From positions 1-51,341 of the forward strand of contig DASRFJ010000124.1 in assembly GCA_035651595.1 (NCBI GenBank): DNA of 51,341 nucleotides, in the 5' to 3' direction. The DNA is from JAFARZ01 sp035651595 (GTDB taxonomy: Bacteria; Actinomycetota; Actinomycetes; Streptosporangiales; Streptosporangiaceae). Positions 24,027-32,382 of this stretch are shown in pieces. Numbering within the stretch: position 1 is the stretch's first letter; each line of letters starts with the position of its first letter. Position numbers and translations under genes: made by a program. Below the pieces are notes generated by a model. The model worked only from the letters and a program-made list of their open reading frames with translations. It was not told the DNA's origin and made no database searches.

Positions 24027-25300
24027 TGTGGGGAGCTTACCGGCTCATCTCCGACGATCACCGCACCGCCATGCCCCCAAGCGAGGTAGCGCCAGGACAG
24101 GTTGATCAGCGTGGTCACCCGGTTCCGCAATCCCAGCAGGTAGAACAGATGCAGCCCCAGCCAGGCCAGCCAGGCAAGCGTGCCGCGCAGCTGAAGCCCG
24201 CCGCGCAGCCGGACCACCGCGGAGCGACGGCCGATCGTCGCCATGTCACCCTTGTCGTGGTAGGAGAACGGCTCGGTCTCCTCGCCCTTGCGCAGCCGGC
24301 CGATCTGCCGCGCCGCGTGCTTGCCCATCTGGATGGCGGGCTGGGCGACCTGCGGCACCGGCTTGTCCGGGTTGAGGGCGATGTCGCCGACCGCGAAGAT
24401 CCGGTCCTGGCCCTGGACGCGCAGGTCCGGGCCGACCACGATGCGGCCGTTCTTGCCCTGCGGCAGGCCCCACCCGGCCACCGCCTCGGGCGCGTGCACG
24501 CCGGCCGCCCAGACGGTCAGGTCGCTCGCCAGGGACTCGCCGGACCCGACGACAACCCGGTCGCGCGCGACCTCGTGAATCTCGGTGTCCAGCAGCACGT
24601 CCACGCCGCGGCGCCGCAGCTGGGCCAGCGTGTAATCGCGCAGCCGTTCGGGATAGGGCCCGAGCAGCGACGACGCCATCTCCACCAGCCGCACGTGGAG
24701 CCGTTTCGGGTCCACGTCGGGGAAGGTGGAGCGGAGCACGACGCCACGCAGTTCGGCCAGCGCGCCGGCCAGTTCGACCCCGGTCGCCCCGCCGCCGACC
24801 ACGGTGATATTGAACTGGGGGGACCCTCCCCCCAGACCCCCCTGCTTGAAGTCCTTGGCCGCCTCGCTGAGCCGCTCAACGCCGGACATGAAGTGGTCCC
24901 GGAGCACGATCGCGTCCTTGCGCGTGTACAGCCCGAACGTGTGCTCCGCCGCACCCTTGATGCCGAAGTACGACGCGGTCATCCCGGTGCCGATGACCAG
25001 ATAGTCGTAGTCGAACTCGCGGCCGTCGGCCAGCTTCACAGATCTGGCCTGCGCGTCGATCGCGACCATTTCCCCGCGCCGGTAGGTCGCGCTGTACCGG
25101 CGCGCCGAGGCCCCGATCGGGTGGGACACGTCGCCGGGGTTGAGGCCAGCGGTGGCGACCTGGTACAGCAGCGGCTGGAACGTGCTGTACAGGTTGGCGT
25201 CAAGCAGGGTGACGTGTGCTCCAGTCCGTTTCAGGCCCGCGACGGCCGCCATGCCGCCGAAGCCAGCACCGCAGACGAGGACGCGAATGTCGTTCTGCAT
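24023..25300 (-). CDS. ndh: type II NADH:quinone oxidoreductase (NDH-2)
   Basis: 425 residues from ATG at 25300. The FAD site is IRVLVCGAGFGGMAAVAGLK (residues 5-24) and the NADH site NITVVGGGATGVELAGAL. The FAD-contact motif is DRIFAVGDIALNPDKPVPQ, followed by AQPAIQMGKHAARQIGRL. The C-terminal amphipathic region LAWLAWLGLHLFYLLGLRNR and YLAWGHGGAVIVGD is the membrane anchor. It passes electrons from NADH to quinone without pumping protons. Residues FKQGGLGGGSPQ are an insert encoded by a G-rich repeat at 24816-24846. It overlaps the upstream beta-propeller frame by 70 bp and the SCO1 gene by 4 bp. Confidence 0.93.
   Translation of the reverse strand: MQNDIRVLVCGAGFGGMAAVAGLKRTGAHVTLLDANLYSTFQPLLYQVATAGLNPGDVSHPIGASARRYSATYRRGEMVAIDAQARSVKLADGREFDYDYLVIGTGMTASYFGIKGAAEHTFGLYTRKDAIVLRDHFMSGVERLSEAAKDFKQGGLGGGSPQFNITVVGGGATGVELAGALAELRGVVLRSTFPDVDPKRLHVRLVEMASSLLGPYPERLRDYTLAQLRRRGVDVLLDTEIHEVARDRVVVGSGESLASDLTVWAAGVHAPEAVAGWGLPQGKNGRIVVGPDLRVQGQDRIFAVGDIALNPDKPVPQVAQPAIQMGKHAARQIGRLRKGEETEPFSYHDKGDMATIGRRSAVVRLRGGLQLRGTLAWLAWLGLHLFYLLGLRNRVTTLINLSWRYLAWGHGGAVIVGDEPVSSPQ
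24816..24846 (-). repeat. in-frame G-rich repeat insert in ndh
   Basis: The minus strand reads GGGGGGTCTGGGGGG then AGGGTCCCCCC, a self-complementary stretch encoding GGLGGGSP between a helix and the NADH-binding strand. GGGGGGTCTGGGGG recurs at 50731-50745 in the oxoprolinase gene. Confidence 0.5.
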
Positions 25301-26808
25301 GATAACGACGGTAACAGGCTGAGACCGAGCAGCTCGGGGCGGACACAGGGCTGAGGCGCGGGCGGCGGCGAGGAGGCGCTGGCCGTCGCGCTGGGGCTGG
25401 CGGTGGCGCTCGAGGGCGAGGCCGGCGGCGACGGGGTGCCGGACGATGTCGCGCTCGGGGCGGCGGTGGCGGCGGGGCCCACCTGGGCGCAGGCGGCGAT
25501 CACGACCAGGTCGCTGCCCGGATCCGCGCTGCCGCCCACCCCGGATAGGTCGACGAAATAGTGCGGGTATTCGAAGCCGGACGCGGTCATTGTGCTACGC
25601 TGCTCACTGATAACGTATCCCCAGGCATCACCACCCGCGCCCGGGTCGATGCCCAAGGCGACGCCGCTCCGGACCGCGTAGAGCCCGGCGGACGGGGCGG
25701 TAGCGCGGATCTTGCCGGTAAGCGGGCTCACCGCGAGCAGGGTCGATCCCCTGGTGAGGTAAAGCCTGCCCTGCTGCGGGTCGGTTGTCTCCGGCACCGC
25801 GCCGGGAACCGACCACAGCCGCTGGCCGTAGCTGCCGTCGTACGCGGTCACGCCGCTGGCCCCGGTGAACAGCACCACGCCGTCGAAGGCCGCGGTCAGC
25901 GTGCCGTCGAACGATGCCGTGCCCTCGAGCGCACCGGAGTCCGGCGGCACGACCTGCTGCTGCACGCCGGTCACCGTGTCGATCCGGCGCAGCGCGGTGA
26001 CCGGCGCCGAGCCGAGGCTGCCGCCGGCCGACTCGGTCACGTACAGCGTCTGCCCGTCGAGCTGCCAGCTCTGCGCCTGGTCGCCGGTCGGGTGCTGCCA
26101 GCGGATGTGCCCGGTTCCGTTCGCGTAGCAGATCACGGCGGTCCGGCCGACGATCACCGTGTACGCGGCGCTGCCGGCCACCGCGCCACCGGACGGCGCG
26201 GCCGGGTACTGCCCGGTCAGCGTGCCCGCGCTGGTGAACACGACCTCGGTGCGCTGGCCCTGGTAGGACACGCCGACCGTGACCTCACCCGGCCAGGTGC
26301 GCACCGAGACGATCTGCGCGCCAGCCGGAAAGCCGGCCAGCGGGTCCTGCCACAGCAGGTTCCCGGACGCGGCGGAGTACGCGGCCACGGACATGTCCGC
26401 GCCGAGAGCCACGATGCCGTTGCCGGCTGACGCGTACGCCTGACCGTTGTCCGGCACCGTGCCGGCCAGGCCGGGGAGCACGTCCCACGATCCGGGCAGC
26501 TGGGTCTCGGTCCAGCGGAGCATGTTGGCCGACGCGGCGTGGCAGCCGACGTGGGACCTCTTGCAAGCGGACGCCGCCGCGTTGGCGGGCGCACCCTGCG
26601 ACGCGATCGGGTACGGCACGAAGGCGACCGCGAGCAGCGCGGCGGCGAGCACGCCGCGGCGCAGCCAGGGTGACCGGCGCGCGGTGCCCAGCTTTACCGG
26701 CCAGCCGATACGGGCGGTGCGCACCCTGGCGCGCACGGTGCGGCGCAGGCGGCGCGCCAGCCGGCGCGGCCCCGTGGCCTTTCGCGCACTTCGCGCCGGT
26801 TGCCTCAC
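25231..26808 (-). CDS. membrane-anchored PQQ-like beta-propeller protein
   Basis: 525 residues from GTG at 26808. The first 45 residues are strongly basic, followed by one transmembrane helix (about 50-68, RRGVLAAALLAVAFVPYPIA). The outer part has repeated propeller blades: VAAYSAASGNLLWQDPLAGF, VICYANGTGHIRWQHP, VTAYDGSYGQRLWSV and TLLAVSPLTGKIRATAPS. Cysteines at CKRSHVGCH may form a disulphide. The C-terminal quarter is a Pro/Ser/Ala/Thr-rich stalk. No PQQ-binding catalytic residues are seen, so a binding or scaffold role is likely. The last 23 codons overlap the start of ndh in another frame. Confidence 0.8.
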   Translation of the reverse strand: MRQPARSARKATGPRRLARRLRRTVRARVRTARIGWPVKLGTARRSPWLRRGVLAAALLAVAFVPYPIASQGAPANAAASACKRSHVGCHAASANMLRWTETQLPGSWDVLPGLAGTVPDNGQAYASAGNGIVALGADMSVAAYSAASGNLLWQDPLAGFPAGAQIVSVRTWPGEVTVGVSYQGQRTEVVFTSAGTLTGQYPAAPSGGAVAGSAAYTVIVGRTAVICYANGTGHIRWQHPTGDQAQSWQLDGQTLYVTESAGGSLGSAPVTALRRIDTVTGVQQQVVPPDSGALEGTASFDGTLTAAFDGVVLFTGASGVTAYDGSYGQRLWSVPGAVPETTDPQQGRLYLTRGSTLLAVSPLTGKIRATAPSAGLYAVRSGVALGIDPGAGGDAWGYVISEQRSTMTASGFEYPHYFVDLSGVGGSADPGSDLVVIAACAQVGPAATAAPSATSSGTPSPPASPSSATASPSATASASSPPPAPQPCVRPELLGLSLLPSLSCRTTFASSSAVLASAAWRPSRA

Positions 26809-26928
26809 AACACCACCGTAGGCGCACTTCTAAGGCGAATGGCGCGATCGTGCACCAAACGTGATCGCCAGGGTAGACGCGCGCTAGCGTGTGCCTTTGA
26901 GCAATTCAGCGCCCATGTGGAGGTAGCA

Positions 26929-27459
26929 ATGGCCGATCGTCCGCCGCTCCCCTATGACTTCATGCCCGCGGTGCCGTCGTTCGAACTGCGTAGCGACGAC
27001 GTCACCGACGGCGAGATGATGTCCTCGCGGCAGGTGTTCAACAGCTTCGGAATGACCGGGGAAAACATCTCGCCGCAGCTGTCCTGGTCGGGTTTCCCGG
27101 CGGAGACCGCGAGCTTCGCGGTCACCTGCTACGACCCGGACGCGCCCACCGGCTCCGGCTTCTGGCACTGGGTGCTGCTCGGCCTGCCGGCGTCGGTGAC
27201 CTCGCTGCCGGCCGGCGCCGGCTCGGGTGCCGGGCTGCCGGACGGGGCGTTCCACGTGCGCAATGACTACGGATCGAAGGACTTCGGCGGCGCCGCGCCG
27301 CCCGCCGGGGATCCGCCGCACCGCTACGTGTTCGCGGTACACGCGCTTGACGTTCCGTCGCTGGACGTCGACGACTCGATCTCGCCCGCCGTGGCCGGCT
27401 TCAACCTGCGGTTCCACACCATCGCCCGGGCGTTGCTCATCCCGGTCTTCGGGGTTTAG
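26929..27459 (+). CDS. YbhB/YbcL-type PEBP (Raf-kinase-inhibitor-like) protein
   Basis: 176 residues from ATG at 26929 with GGAGG five bases upstream. The PEBP signature appears as SFAVTCYDPDAPTGSGFWHW, GENISPQLSWSGFPAETASF and PPAGDPPHRYVFAVHALDV. The ligand-site Asp-Pro-Asp and His residues are present. No signal peptide, so cytoplasmic. Family members bind anionic groups; the function in actinobacteria is not established. The TAG stop overlaps the TAA stop of the convergent regulator. An upstream in-frame start at 26800 is rejected because it has no RBS and is not conserved in composition. Confidence 0.92.
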   Translation: MADRPPLPYDFMPAVPSFELRSDDVTDGEMMSSRQVFNSFGMTGENISPQLSWSGFPAETASFAVTCYDPDAPTGSGFWHWVLLGLPASVTSLPAGAGSGAGLPDGAFHVRNDYGSKDFGGAAPPAGDPPHRYVFAVHALDVPSLDVDDSISPAVAGFNLRFHTIARALLIPVFGV

Positions 27460-28658
27460 CTCAGGCGCTCGCCGCAGCTCGCCGGGTCGTAGCCGGGAAG
27501 GCTGGCCAGCTGGGCGTGCAGCCACGGCGAGCTCAGCACCTTGAGCAGCGCTTGCACCTCGCGGCTGGCCGCCTGCTTGGCGGGCAGCACCAGCTCGAAC
27601 CGCTCGTCGGCCAGCGGCACGAAGCCGAGGCCGTAGGCAAGGGCGGCCGGCTCGCTGGACACCCCGGCGTCCGCGAGCCGGCCGGCCACCGCGGCGGCGA
27701 CCTGAAGGTGCCCGGCGGCCCTCGTGTGGTACCCGTTGAGATCGCCTTCGGCCAGTCCTCGCCGCGTCCGTTCTTGATCGAGCAGGGTGCGCGCCTGCGC
27801 GCCCGGCTCGCGGTTGACCAGCCGGAGCCGGTTTCTGGCGACGTCCGTCAGGCTGGTCACCTTCGTGTCCGGTCGGTGTATCAGCCCTTCTCGCCAGGAG
27901 GCGAAGCCGACCACCTCGGCGTCATCCAGTTCCGGCCCGGCGCCGCCGGAGTGCCCGCCGGGGTGCACGCCGAGGTGCACGCCGAGGTGCACGCCGGGGT
28001 GCACGCCTGCCACGTGCACCAGGCCGGCCGCGGCCAGCCGGAGCGCCTCCGCGCTGCCGCACGGCCACCAGGCGAACGCCACCGGCGGGTCGAGCAGCGC
28101 CAGCGGCGTCTGGAGGAACGGCAGTGCCGGGTCGCACCCGGCCACGACCAGCGTCGACCGCGGCGGACCGATCGGCCGGACACCGATCGTGTCGTTGTGC
28201 GGACCGGAAGGGTCCCGGCCAGCCGCGGCCGGGTCAGCGGCCCCGCCGACGGCTGCGGCCGGGTCAGCGACCAGGCCGCCGGCCGGCGCGAAGCCGGCCG
28301 GAGATACGTTGTCGCCCGACAGCGGCAGCGCGACGAACACGTCGCCTACCGCGGCGAGCGCGACTCGCGATCCTTCGGCGAACCCGGGCTGGCCCGCGCC
28401 CGCCACGCTTTGCGCGATGGGTCTGGCCTGCACCGGGTCGGCAGGCTCGCCTGGCCCGAACAGCTCCTCGATCGTCATGCCCAGCGCCCGGGCCAAAACG
28501 ATCGCCACACGCAGCGACGGGTCCGAATGGCCGGACTCCACCGCGGAGACCGCCTGCCGGCTGACGCCGGCCATCCCGGCGAGCTGCTGCTGAGACAGCC
28601 CGCGTGCCTGGCGGGCCAACCGCAGCCCCGCCCCGCTGGTAGCAGGCGCGTCACTCAT
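27456..28658 (-). CDS. XRE-type HTH regulator with periplasmic-binding-protein-like domain
   Basis: 400 residues from ATG at 28658. The N-terminal HTH (LRLARQARGLSQQQLAGMAG, SRQAVSAVESGHSDPSLRVA) is followed by EELFGP. The C-terminal half is a substrate-binding domain of the PBP-like class seen in ModE/LysR-like cytoplasmic sensors: STLVVAGCDPALPFLQTPLA, FASWREGLIHRPD, LVNREPGAQARTLLDQERTR, YHTRAAGHLQVAAAVAGRLA. A 12-bp tandem repeat encodes GVHPGVHLGVHLGVHPG in the middle. Members probably sense oxyanions or small ligands such as molybdate, but the ligand is unknown. Convergent with the PEBP gene. Confidence 0.88.
   Translation of the reverse strand: MSDAPATSGAGLRLARQARGLSQQQLAGMAGVSRQAVSAVESGHSDPSLRVAIVLARALGMTIEELFGPGEPADPVQARPIAQSVAGAGQPGFAEGSRVALAAVGDVFVALPLSGDNVSPAGFAPAGGLVADPAAAVGGAADPAAAGRDPSGPHNDTIGVRPIGPPRSTLVVAGCDPALPFLQTPLALLDPPVAFAWWPCGSAEALRLAAAGLVHVAGVHPGVHLGVHLGVHPGGHSGGAGPELDDAEVVGFASWREGLIHRPDTKVTSLTDVARNRLRLVNREPGAQARTLLDQERTRRGLAEGDLNGYHTRAAGHLQVAAAVAGRLADAGVSSEPAALAYGLGFVPLADERFELVLPAKQAASREVQALLKVLSSPWLHAQLASLPGYDPASCGERLS
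27959..28010. repeat. 12-bp tandem repeat inside the HTH/PBP regulator
   Basis: About four units of GAGGTGCACGCC (variant GGGGTGCACGCC) encode GVH(P/L) steps in frame. It sits between the two lobes of the binding domain. Confidence 0.7.
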
Positions 28659-28807
28659 GCCCTCACCCTAGGCCGTCGCGCCGCCCCGACCTCCCCCGCC
28701 TCTGCCTCCGCCTCCCGGCCCGCCAGCCATACCCCGCGCCCGCCTCCCGCCGCCAGCCCGTCCGCACCCCAACCGCACCCGCCCGCCGAGGTGCCAGCCC
28801 TGCCCCC

Positions 28808-28985
28808 ATATCGGAACACAAATGGCTATTCCGGGCACGCCGTAAAGGTGGCCAGATTATTGCGGACACTTACCCCCCCGATCTGGGGGGGTAAGTGTCC
28901 GCAATAATTTCGGACCACATCTCGGAGGCGGTACTAGTGTCGAACGGGTCGGACAGAAGCGGACACTGCGGGCAATTTGCCTTAG
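28808..28985 (-). repeat. palindrome-centred repeat element, copy C
   Basis: Perfect 24-bp arms (28856-28879 and 28885-28908; ATTATTGCGGACACTTACCC, then CCCC) flank loop GATCT. The flanks TCGGA...ATTCCGGGCACG on the left and GGGTCGGACAGAAGCGGACA on the right match copies A and B in reverse. It fills much of the gap 28659-29110, in which no convincing gene is seen. Confidence 0.85.
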
Positions 28986-29110
28986 CGAGCGCGAGCGACA
29001 TCGGAAACGCGAGTTGCTTCGTGACGTCTGCCATGAAACGGGGATGCGGCGCGACGGACATAGCGATACAAAACGGTCAGGCATGACGCCAGTGGCAAGC
29101 GGGCGGCGGG

Positions 29111-29947
29111 TTAGTTTACGCGGCGCAGGACGGCGGCCCATCGGGTGAGTCTGTCCCGGACGGCGTCCGAGGTGATCGCGGCGCCTTCGAAGCGGGCGAA
29201 CAGGTCGAGGTGAAGCGCTACGTCGTGCGGGTCGCGCATGACGACCGCGCCGGTGAACGTCTCGGCGGTGACCAGGCGGTCGTCGTAGACGGTGAACGTG
29301 TTCAGCGGGCCGCGCAGCGGCGTGGCCAGCACCGGGATGATGCCGAGCCGCACATTGGGCAGGGTGGACAGCGACGCGAGATGGTCGAGTTGCGCGGCCA
29401 TGATGGCCGGGGCGCAGATCGGCCAGCGCACCGCCGACTCGGTCAGCACGAACGAGAACGTCTTGGAGGTGTCGTGCAGCACCGCCTGGCGTTCGATCTT
29501 CCGCGCGACCGTTTTGGCGACCGCGCCGCGGACGTGCGCCAGGCTGGCCCGGATGTAGTCCGGTGTGCTGATCAGCGCCGCCATCATCGCGGGCAGGAAG
29601 AAGCGGAAACTCTTCGTCGCCGCCTCCAGGCTGCTCAGCTCGGCCTGCTTCTTTTCCAGTCCCTTGCGCAGCAGCGAACGCACATCCTGGAACTCGGTGT
29701 TGGCGAGCCGGGCAAGCGCGGTGACCTCGGCGAGCACCTCGGGCGGTGCGTCCAGCGCCTGGAGGATGCGCTCGACGTCGACGACCGAGGGGATGACCCG
29801 GCCGGTCTCGATTTTGGATATCTTGCTCTGGCTCATCGCGCATCTAGCACCGAGCCGCTCGCCGGTGAGCCCGGCGTGCTTGCGAAGATCGCGGATGGCG
29901 GCGGCGAGGCCGTCTTTGCTGCGGCCGAGAACCTCAAGCTCAAGCAT
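29111..29947 (-). CDS. XRE-family HTH regulator with DUF5753
   Basis: 278 residues from ATG at 29947 (a TTG at 29956 is possible). The HTH covers residues about 12-65: AAIRDLRKHAGLTGERLGAR, SQSKISKIETGRVIPSVVDV. The DUF5753 domain follows, with FFLPAMMAALISTPDYIRAS, RQAVLHDTSKTFSFVLTESA and FTVYDDRLVTAETFTGAVVM. Such proteins occur in large numbers in filamentous actinobacteria (BldB/WhiJ-type pairs) and usually adjoin a small DUF397-like protein. Here that role is filled by the 63-residue gene 40 bp upstream. The target genes are unknown. Confidence 0.93.
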   Translation of the reverse strand: MLELEVLGRSKDGLAAAIRDLRKHAGLTGERLGARCAMSQSKISKIETGRVIPSVVDVERILQALDAPPEVLAEVTALARLANTEFQDVRSLLRKGLEKKQAELSSLEAATKSFRFFLPAMMAALISTPDYIRASLAHVRGAVAKTVARKIERQAVLHDTSKTFSFVLTESAVRWPICAPAIMAAQLDHLASLSTLPNVRLGIIPVLATPLRGPLNTFTVYDDRLVTAETFTGAVVMRDPHDVALHLDLFARFEGAAITSDAVRDRLTRWAAVLRRVN

Positions 29948-29986
29948 TTTCCGCAAGGCCTTTACACATGCTCTAACGCCAGATAC

Positions 29987-30178
29987 CTACCTGCCGAGAG
30001 CCTTGGCGGCCTCGAGAATCAGCTGTGCCGGGATTCGAGCGACGATCTCGCCATCGGGAGTCCGGGCACCGTTCTGATAGTAACCCTGAACGTCGACCAT
30101 GCCATTGTCGGCACAGGTGATGGTGGGGCAGTCGTTCTCACCGCAGTTCCCACCGGCGATGATCGTGCCTGGCTCCAA
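29987..30178 (-). CDS. small partner protein of the HTH-DUF5753 regulator
   Basis: 63 residues from TTG at 30178, preceded by AAGGGGAG at good spacing. The sequence GNCGENDCPTITCADNGMVD, then VQGYYQNGARTPDGEI, is the CPT...V.VQGY pattern of small proteins encoded next to HTH-DUF5753 regulators in streptomycetes and relatives. It ends with an amphipathic helix (LILEAAKALGR). Such pairs behave genetically like regulator and modulator (compare WhiJ-type loci). Same strand and 39 bp upstream of the HTH gene. Confidence 0.75.
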   Translation of the reverse strand: MEPGTIIAGGNCGENDCPTITCADNGMVDVQGYYQNGARTPDGEIVARIPAQLILEAAKALGR

Positions 30179-30300
30179 CAGGACTCCCCTTCCTGCTCGC
30201 GAGACATACCGGAGATGACGGTAAGCGGATTACCAGGAAGGGTCAACGGCACCTTGCTAATATTCTCGTTCTTGAATAACACCAGCAACCATGAATACGG

Positions 30301-30773
30301 TCAGCGCATACCGCGGCGCAACGCGACACCGGCCAGCGCGACGCAGCAGAGGTCGAATACGAGCAGCGTACCGATCGTGCCGGCCAGCTCGGCCGGCCGC
30401 CAGCCGCCCAGGATCAGGTCACGGACCGCGTCAATCGCGTAGGTCATCGGGTTGAGCCGGGCGACCGCCCGCAGCCAGGCCGGCATCAGCGCGAGCGGCA
30501 CGAGCGCGCTGCTGGCGAACGTCAGCGGCAGGCTGACGAACCCGATGATCGGGAAGAACTGGCCGTGGCTCTTGAGCGCGAACGCGAGGCCCACTGACAG
30601 CGCGGTGATCCCGTGGTCTGCGCCAGCTGGGCGAGCAGGTGCCCGAACAACAGCAACCACACCATCGGCTGGAAGAGCAGCGCGACGACCGCGAGCGGCT
30701 CGCGGCGCAGCCGCGCCAGCCAGCGGCCGAACAGTACGCGCTGTTCCAGCCAGAGCGCCGTTGCCGCTGTCAT
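30301..30773 (-). pseudogene. remnant of ABC-2 (DrrB-type) permease gene, deleted and frameshifted
   Basis: It starts normally at ATG 30773 (WLEQRVLFGRWLARLRREPL, AVVALLFQPMVWLLLFGHLL). From about 30620 the homologous sequence continues in another frame as LSVGLAFALKSHGQFFPIIG, PLTFASSALVPLALMP and RLNPMTYAIDAVRDLILGGW. About 100 residues of the usual 250-260 are missing in between. So the gene has an internal deletion plus frame change and cannot make a working permease. It is next to the tail of its ATPase partner. Confidence 0.85.
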
Positions 30774-30860
30774 GACACCACCAGCTGGTCGCTGACCGGC
30801 TGCTCGTCGAGCTCCTGGCCGGTCGCGGCCAGGAAGTCCGCCTCGACGGCCGGCCCGGCG
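30772..30860 (-). pseudogene. 3' remnant of a DrrA-type ABC ATPase gene
   Basis: The frame ending at TGA 30774-30772 reads VEADFLAATGQELDEQPVSD, then QLVVS. This is the usual C terminus of DrrA-like ATPases (LEDVFLxxTG), and its stop overlaps the permease ATG (ATGA). Everything upstream of about 30860 is replaced by the VOC gene, so the ATPase domain is gone. Confidence 0.7.
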
Positions 30861-30863
30861 GGA

Positions 30864-31115
30864 TCAGCCCTGGAGCTCATGGTCGTTCTCATTGACCTGG
30901 ATCTTCAGCCCTTCCGGATCGCGGATACAGAACGATCGTCCGAACGACTCATCGACGATGTCCCCCTCGGGCTCGAACCCGGACGCACGAAGCCGTTCGA
31001 TCACCAGCTCAAGCGGCTCCTCGGCCTCGAAAGACAGCGACACCTTGCCCAGCGACTCGTCCGTGACGTGATGCAAGGCCAGCCCGCCGGTGGCGCTGGC
31101 CAGCTCGATCCACAC
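30864..31115 (-). pseudogene. half VOC/glyoxalase-superfamily gene lacking its N-terminal module
   Basis: From GTG at 31115 the frame gives 83 residues (WIELASATGGLALHHVTDES, KVSLSFEAEEPLELVIERLR, SFCIRDPEGLKIQVNEND). This is the second half of a VOC fold. Reading upstream in frame gives APKHGGPPV and then the TGA that is also the stop of the RHH gene, so the first beta-alpha-beta3 module (about 50 residues) is missing. It might still dimerise, but the usual length is about 120-130. It follows the RHH gene in the same frame, suggesting a deletion joined them. Confidence 0.65.
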
Positions 31116-31148
31116 TGGCGGACCGCCGTGCTTCGGGGCGCATCGGTT

Positions 31149-31331
31149 TCACGCCATGTCCCCTTTCTCGTACGTCGCGCGCACCTCACCCTTGGCGAGC
31201 AACCCCAGGTAGTTCCGCAGGGCAAGCTCGACCAGCCGGGACAGCGACACGCTCTCGTCGACCGCCGCGTGTTTGATCTCCCGGACCAGATCGGACGGAA
31301 GATACACGTTGAACTGCTGTGTTGCTACCAT
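31149..31331 (-). CDS. ribbon-helix-helix (CopG-like) DNA-binding protein
   Basis: 60 residues from ATG at 31331. QQFNVYLPSDLVREIKHAA, then VDESVSLSRLVELALRNYL, is a complete RHH fold (beta strand with Q/N/Y, two helices). RHH proteins bind DNA as dimers on palindromes. A perfect 16-bp palindrome lies 3 bp upstream of this start codon, so autorepression is likely. The truncated VOC gene follows. No toxin gene is adjacent, so it is probably a simple repressor and not an antitoxin. Confidence 0.85.
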   Translation of the reverse strand: MVATQQFNVYLPSDLVREIKHAAVDESVSLSRLVELALRNYLGLLAKGEVRATYEKGDMA

Positions 31332-31334
31332 GCG

Positions 31335-31350
31335 AGGATGCTAGCATCCT
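31335..31350. promoter_or_regulatory. perfect 16-bp palindrome, probable RHH operator
   Basis: AGGATGCTAGCATCCT is fully self-complementary and lies 3 bp before the RHH start, in the divergent gap with the signal peptidase gene. It overlaps possible -10 sequences on the minus strand (TAGGAT, TAGCAT). One repressor could control both directions. Confidence 0.6.
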
Positions 31351-31392
31351 AAAACACGTGCTACAAGGGCGCATCGCGGGTACACGGCAACT

Positions 31393-32130
31393 ATGGACGC
31401 CCCCTGGACACCGCCGGGTCCGCCAACGCCTGCACGCGGCCTGGGCCGCATCGTGTTCTGGGTGATCACCGGGATAGCCGCGGCGTGCCTCATCGGACCG
31501 CTGATCGCCACGGCGGTGACCACGCGCATCTACAGCGGCACGTCGACGTCGATGCAGCCCACCCTCCAGGTCGGCGACCGCCTGCCGGTCACCCTCGGCG
31601 AGGGGTTCCGCCGCGGCGACATCGTCGTGCTGCGGGTACCAACGAGCGGGAACCTGGTTGTCAAGCGGATCATCGGCCTGCCCGGCGACCACGTGGCCTG
31701 CTGCAACGCCGCCGGCAAGGTCACCGTCGACGGCAAGGCGCTCGACGAGACGTACCTGCACTCAGGCGACCAGCCGTCCGCCATCACGTTCTCGGTTACC
31801 CTGCGCCCCGACCAGCTCTGGGTGATGGGTGATCACCGGCTCATCTCGATGGACTCCCGGGAGTGGGGCCCGATCCCGGAGACCGACGTCGTCGGCCCGG
31901 TGCTCATCATCCTGCACGGCGGCGCCACGTCGTCGGTCAGGACGCCGCAGACGTTCGTCAGCAACGGCCTGGCCCCGTCCGGCAGCCGGACGCCGCCCTT
32001 CGTCTGGCTGATCGCGATCAGCGGCGCCGGTTTCGTCGCCTTGATCGTCCTGCTCATCCTCGGGATCACCCGCACGATCATGCGCCGCCGGCGGGGTAGC
32101 CCCGTACCGCCGACGGTGCAAGGCTGGTAG
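31393..32130 (+). CDS. lepB: signal peptidase I
   Basis: 245 residues from ATG at 31393. One N-terminal helix (about 20-42) leads to the catalytic serine in TSTSMQPTL (Ser53), and the general-base lysine is in LVVKRIIGLPGDH (Lys91). Box E reads WVMGDHRLISMDSREWGPIP; GDHR stands where most enzymes have GDNR. A second transmembrane helix (about 205-228) and a basic tail close the protein, as in streptomycete SPases with two anchors. It cleaves signal peptides on the outer face of the membrane. A pair of cysteines (VACCNAAGK) is unusual. Confidence 0.92.
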   Translation: MDAPWTPPGPPTPARGLGRIVFWVITGIAAACLIGPLIATAVTTRIYSGTSTSMQPTLQVGDRLPVTLGEGFRRGDIVVLRVPTSGNLVVKRIIGLPGDHVACCNAAGKVTVDGKALDETYLHSGDQPSAITFSVTLRPDQLWVMGDHRLISMDSREWGPIPETDVVGPVLIILHGGATSSVRTPQTFVSNGLAPSGSRTPPFVWLIAISGAGFVALIVLLILGITRTIMRRRRGSPVPPTVQGW

Positions 32131-32162
32131 CCGAACCACCTCGGCGCGGAGAGGAGATCGCG

Positions 32163-32354
32163 ATGCACGCGACCATCGGCGACCGGATCTGCATTCACGG
32201 CAACATCGTCGGCCACCCGGACAAGAACGGCGAGATCGTCGAGGTGCACGGCACCTCGGGCGAGCCGCCGTACCTGGTGAAGTTCGACGACGGCCACACG
32301 CGGCTGGTGTTCCCCGGGCCCGACGCGGTCATCGAGCCGCCCCCGCACGGGTAG
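32163..32354 (+). CDS. DUF1918 small protein
   Basis: 63 residues from ATG at 32163 with GAGGAG six bases upstream. MHATIGDRICIHGNIVGHPD, then KNGEIVEVHGTSGEPPYLVK and FDDGHTRLVFPGPDAVIEP, is the DUF1918 SH3-like barrel found throughout actinobacteria. Function unknown; the fold suggests nucleic-acid or protein binding. It lies 32 bp after the signal peptidase gene on the same strand. Confidence 0.93.
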   Translation: MHATIGDRICIHGNIVGHPDKNGEIVEVHGTSGEPPYLVKFDDGHTRLVFPGPDAVIEPPPHG

Positions 32355-32382
32355 CCCTCGCGCGCCGCCTATGATCCGGGGC

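Noticed and set aside
28870..29061. 63-codon minus-strand frame with two Cys near NCPQCP
   Set aside because: Half of it, including the cysteines and the end, lies inside repeat copy C, and no Shine-Dalgarno site is seen.
31149..31331. Antitoxin of a toxin-antitoxin pair
   Set aside because: The RHH gene has no neighbouring ParE/RelE/VapC-like toxin; the next frame is a truncated VOC protein.
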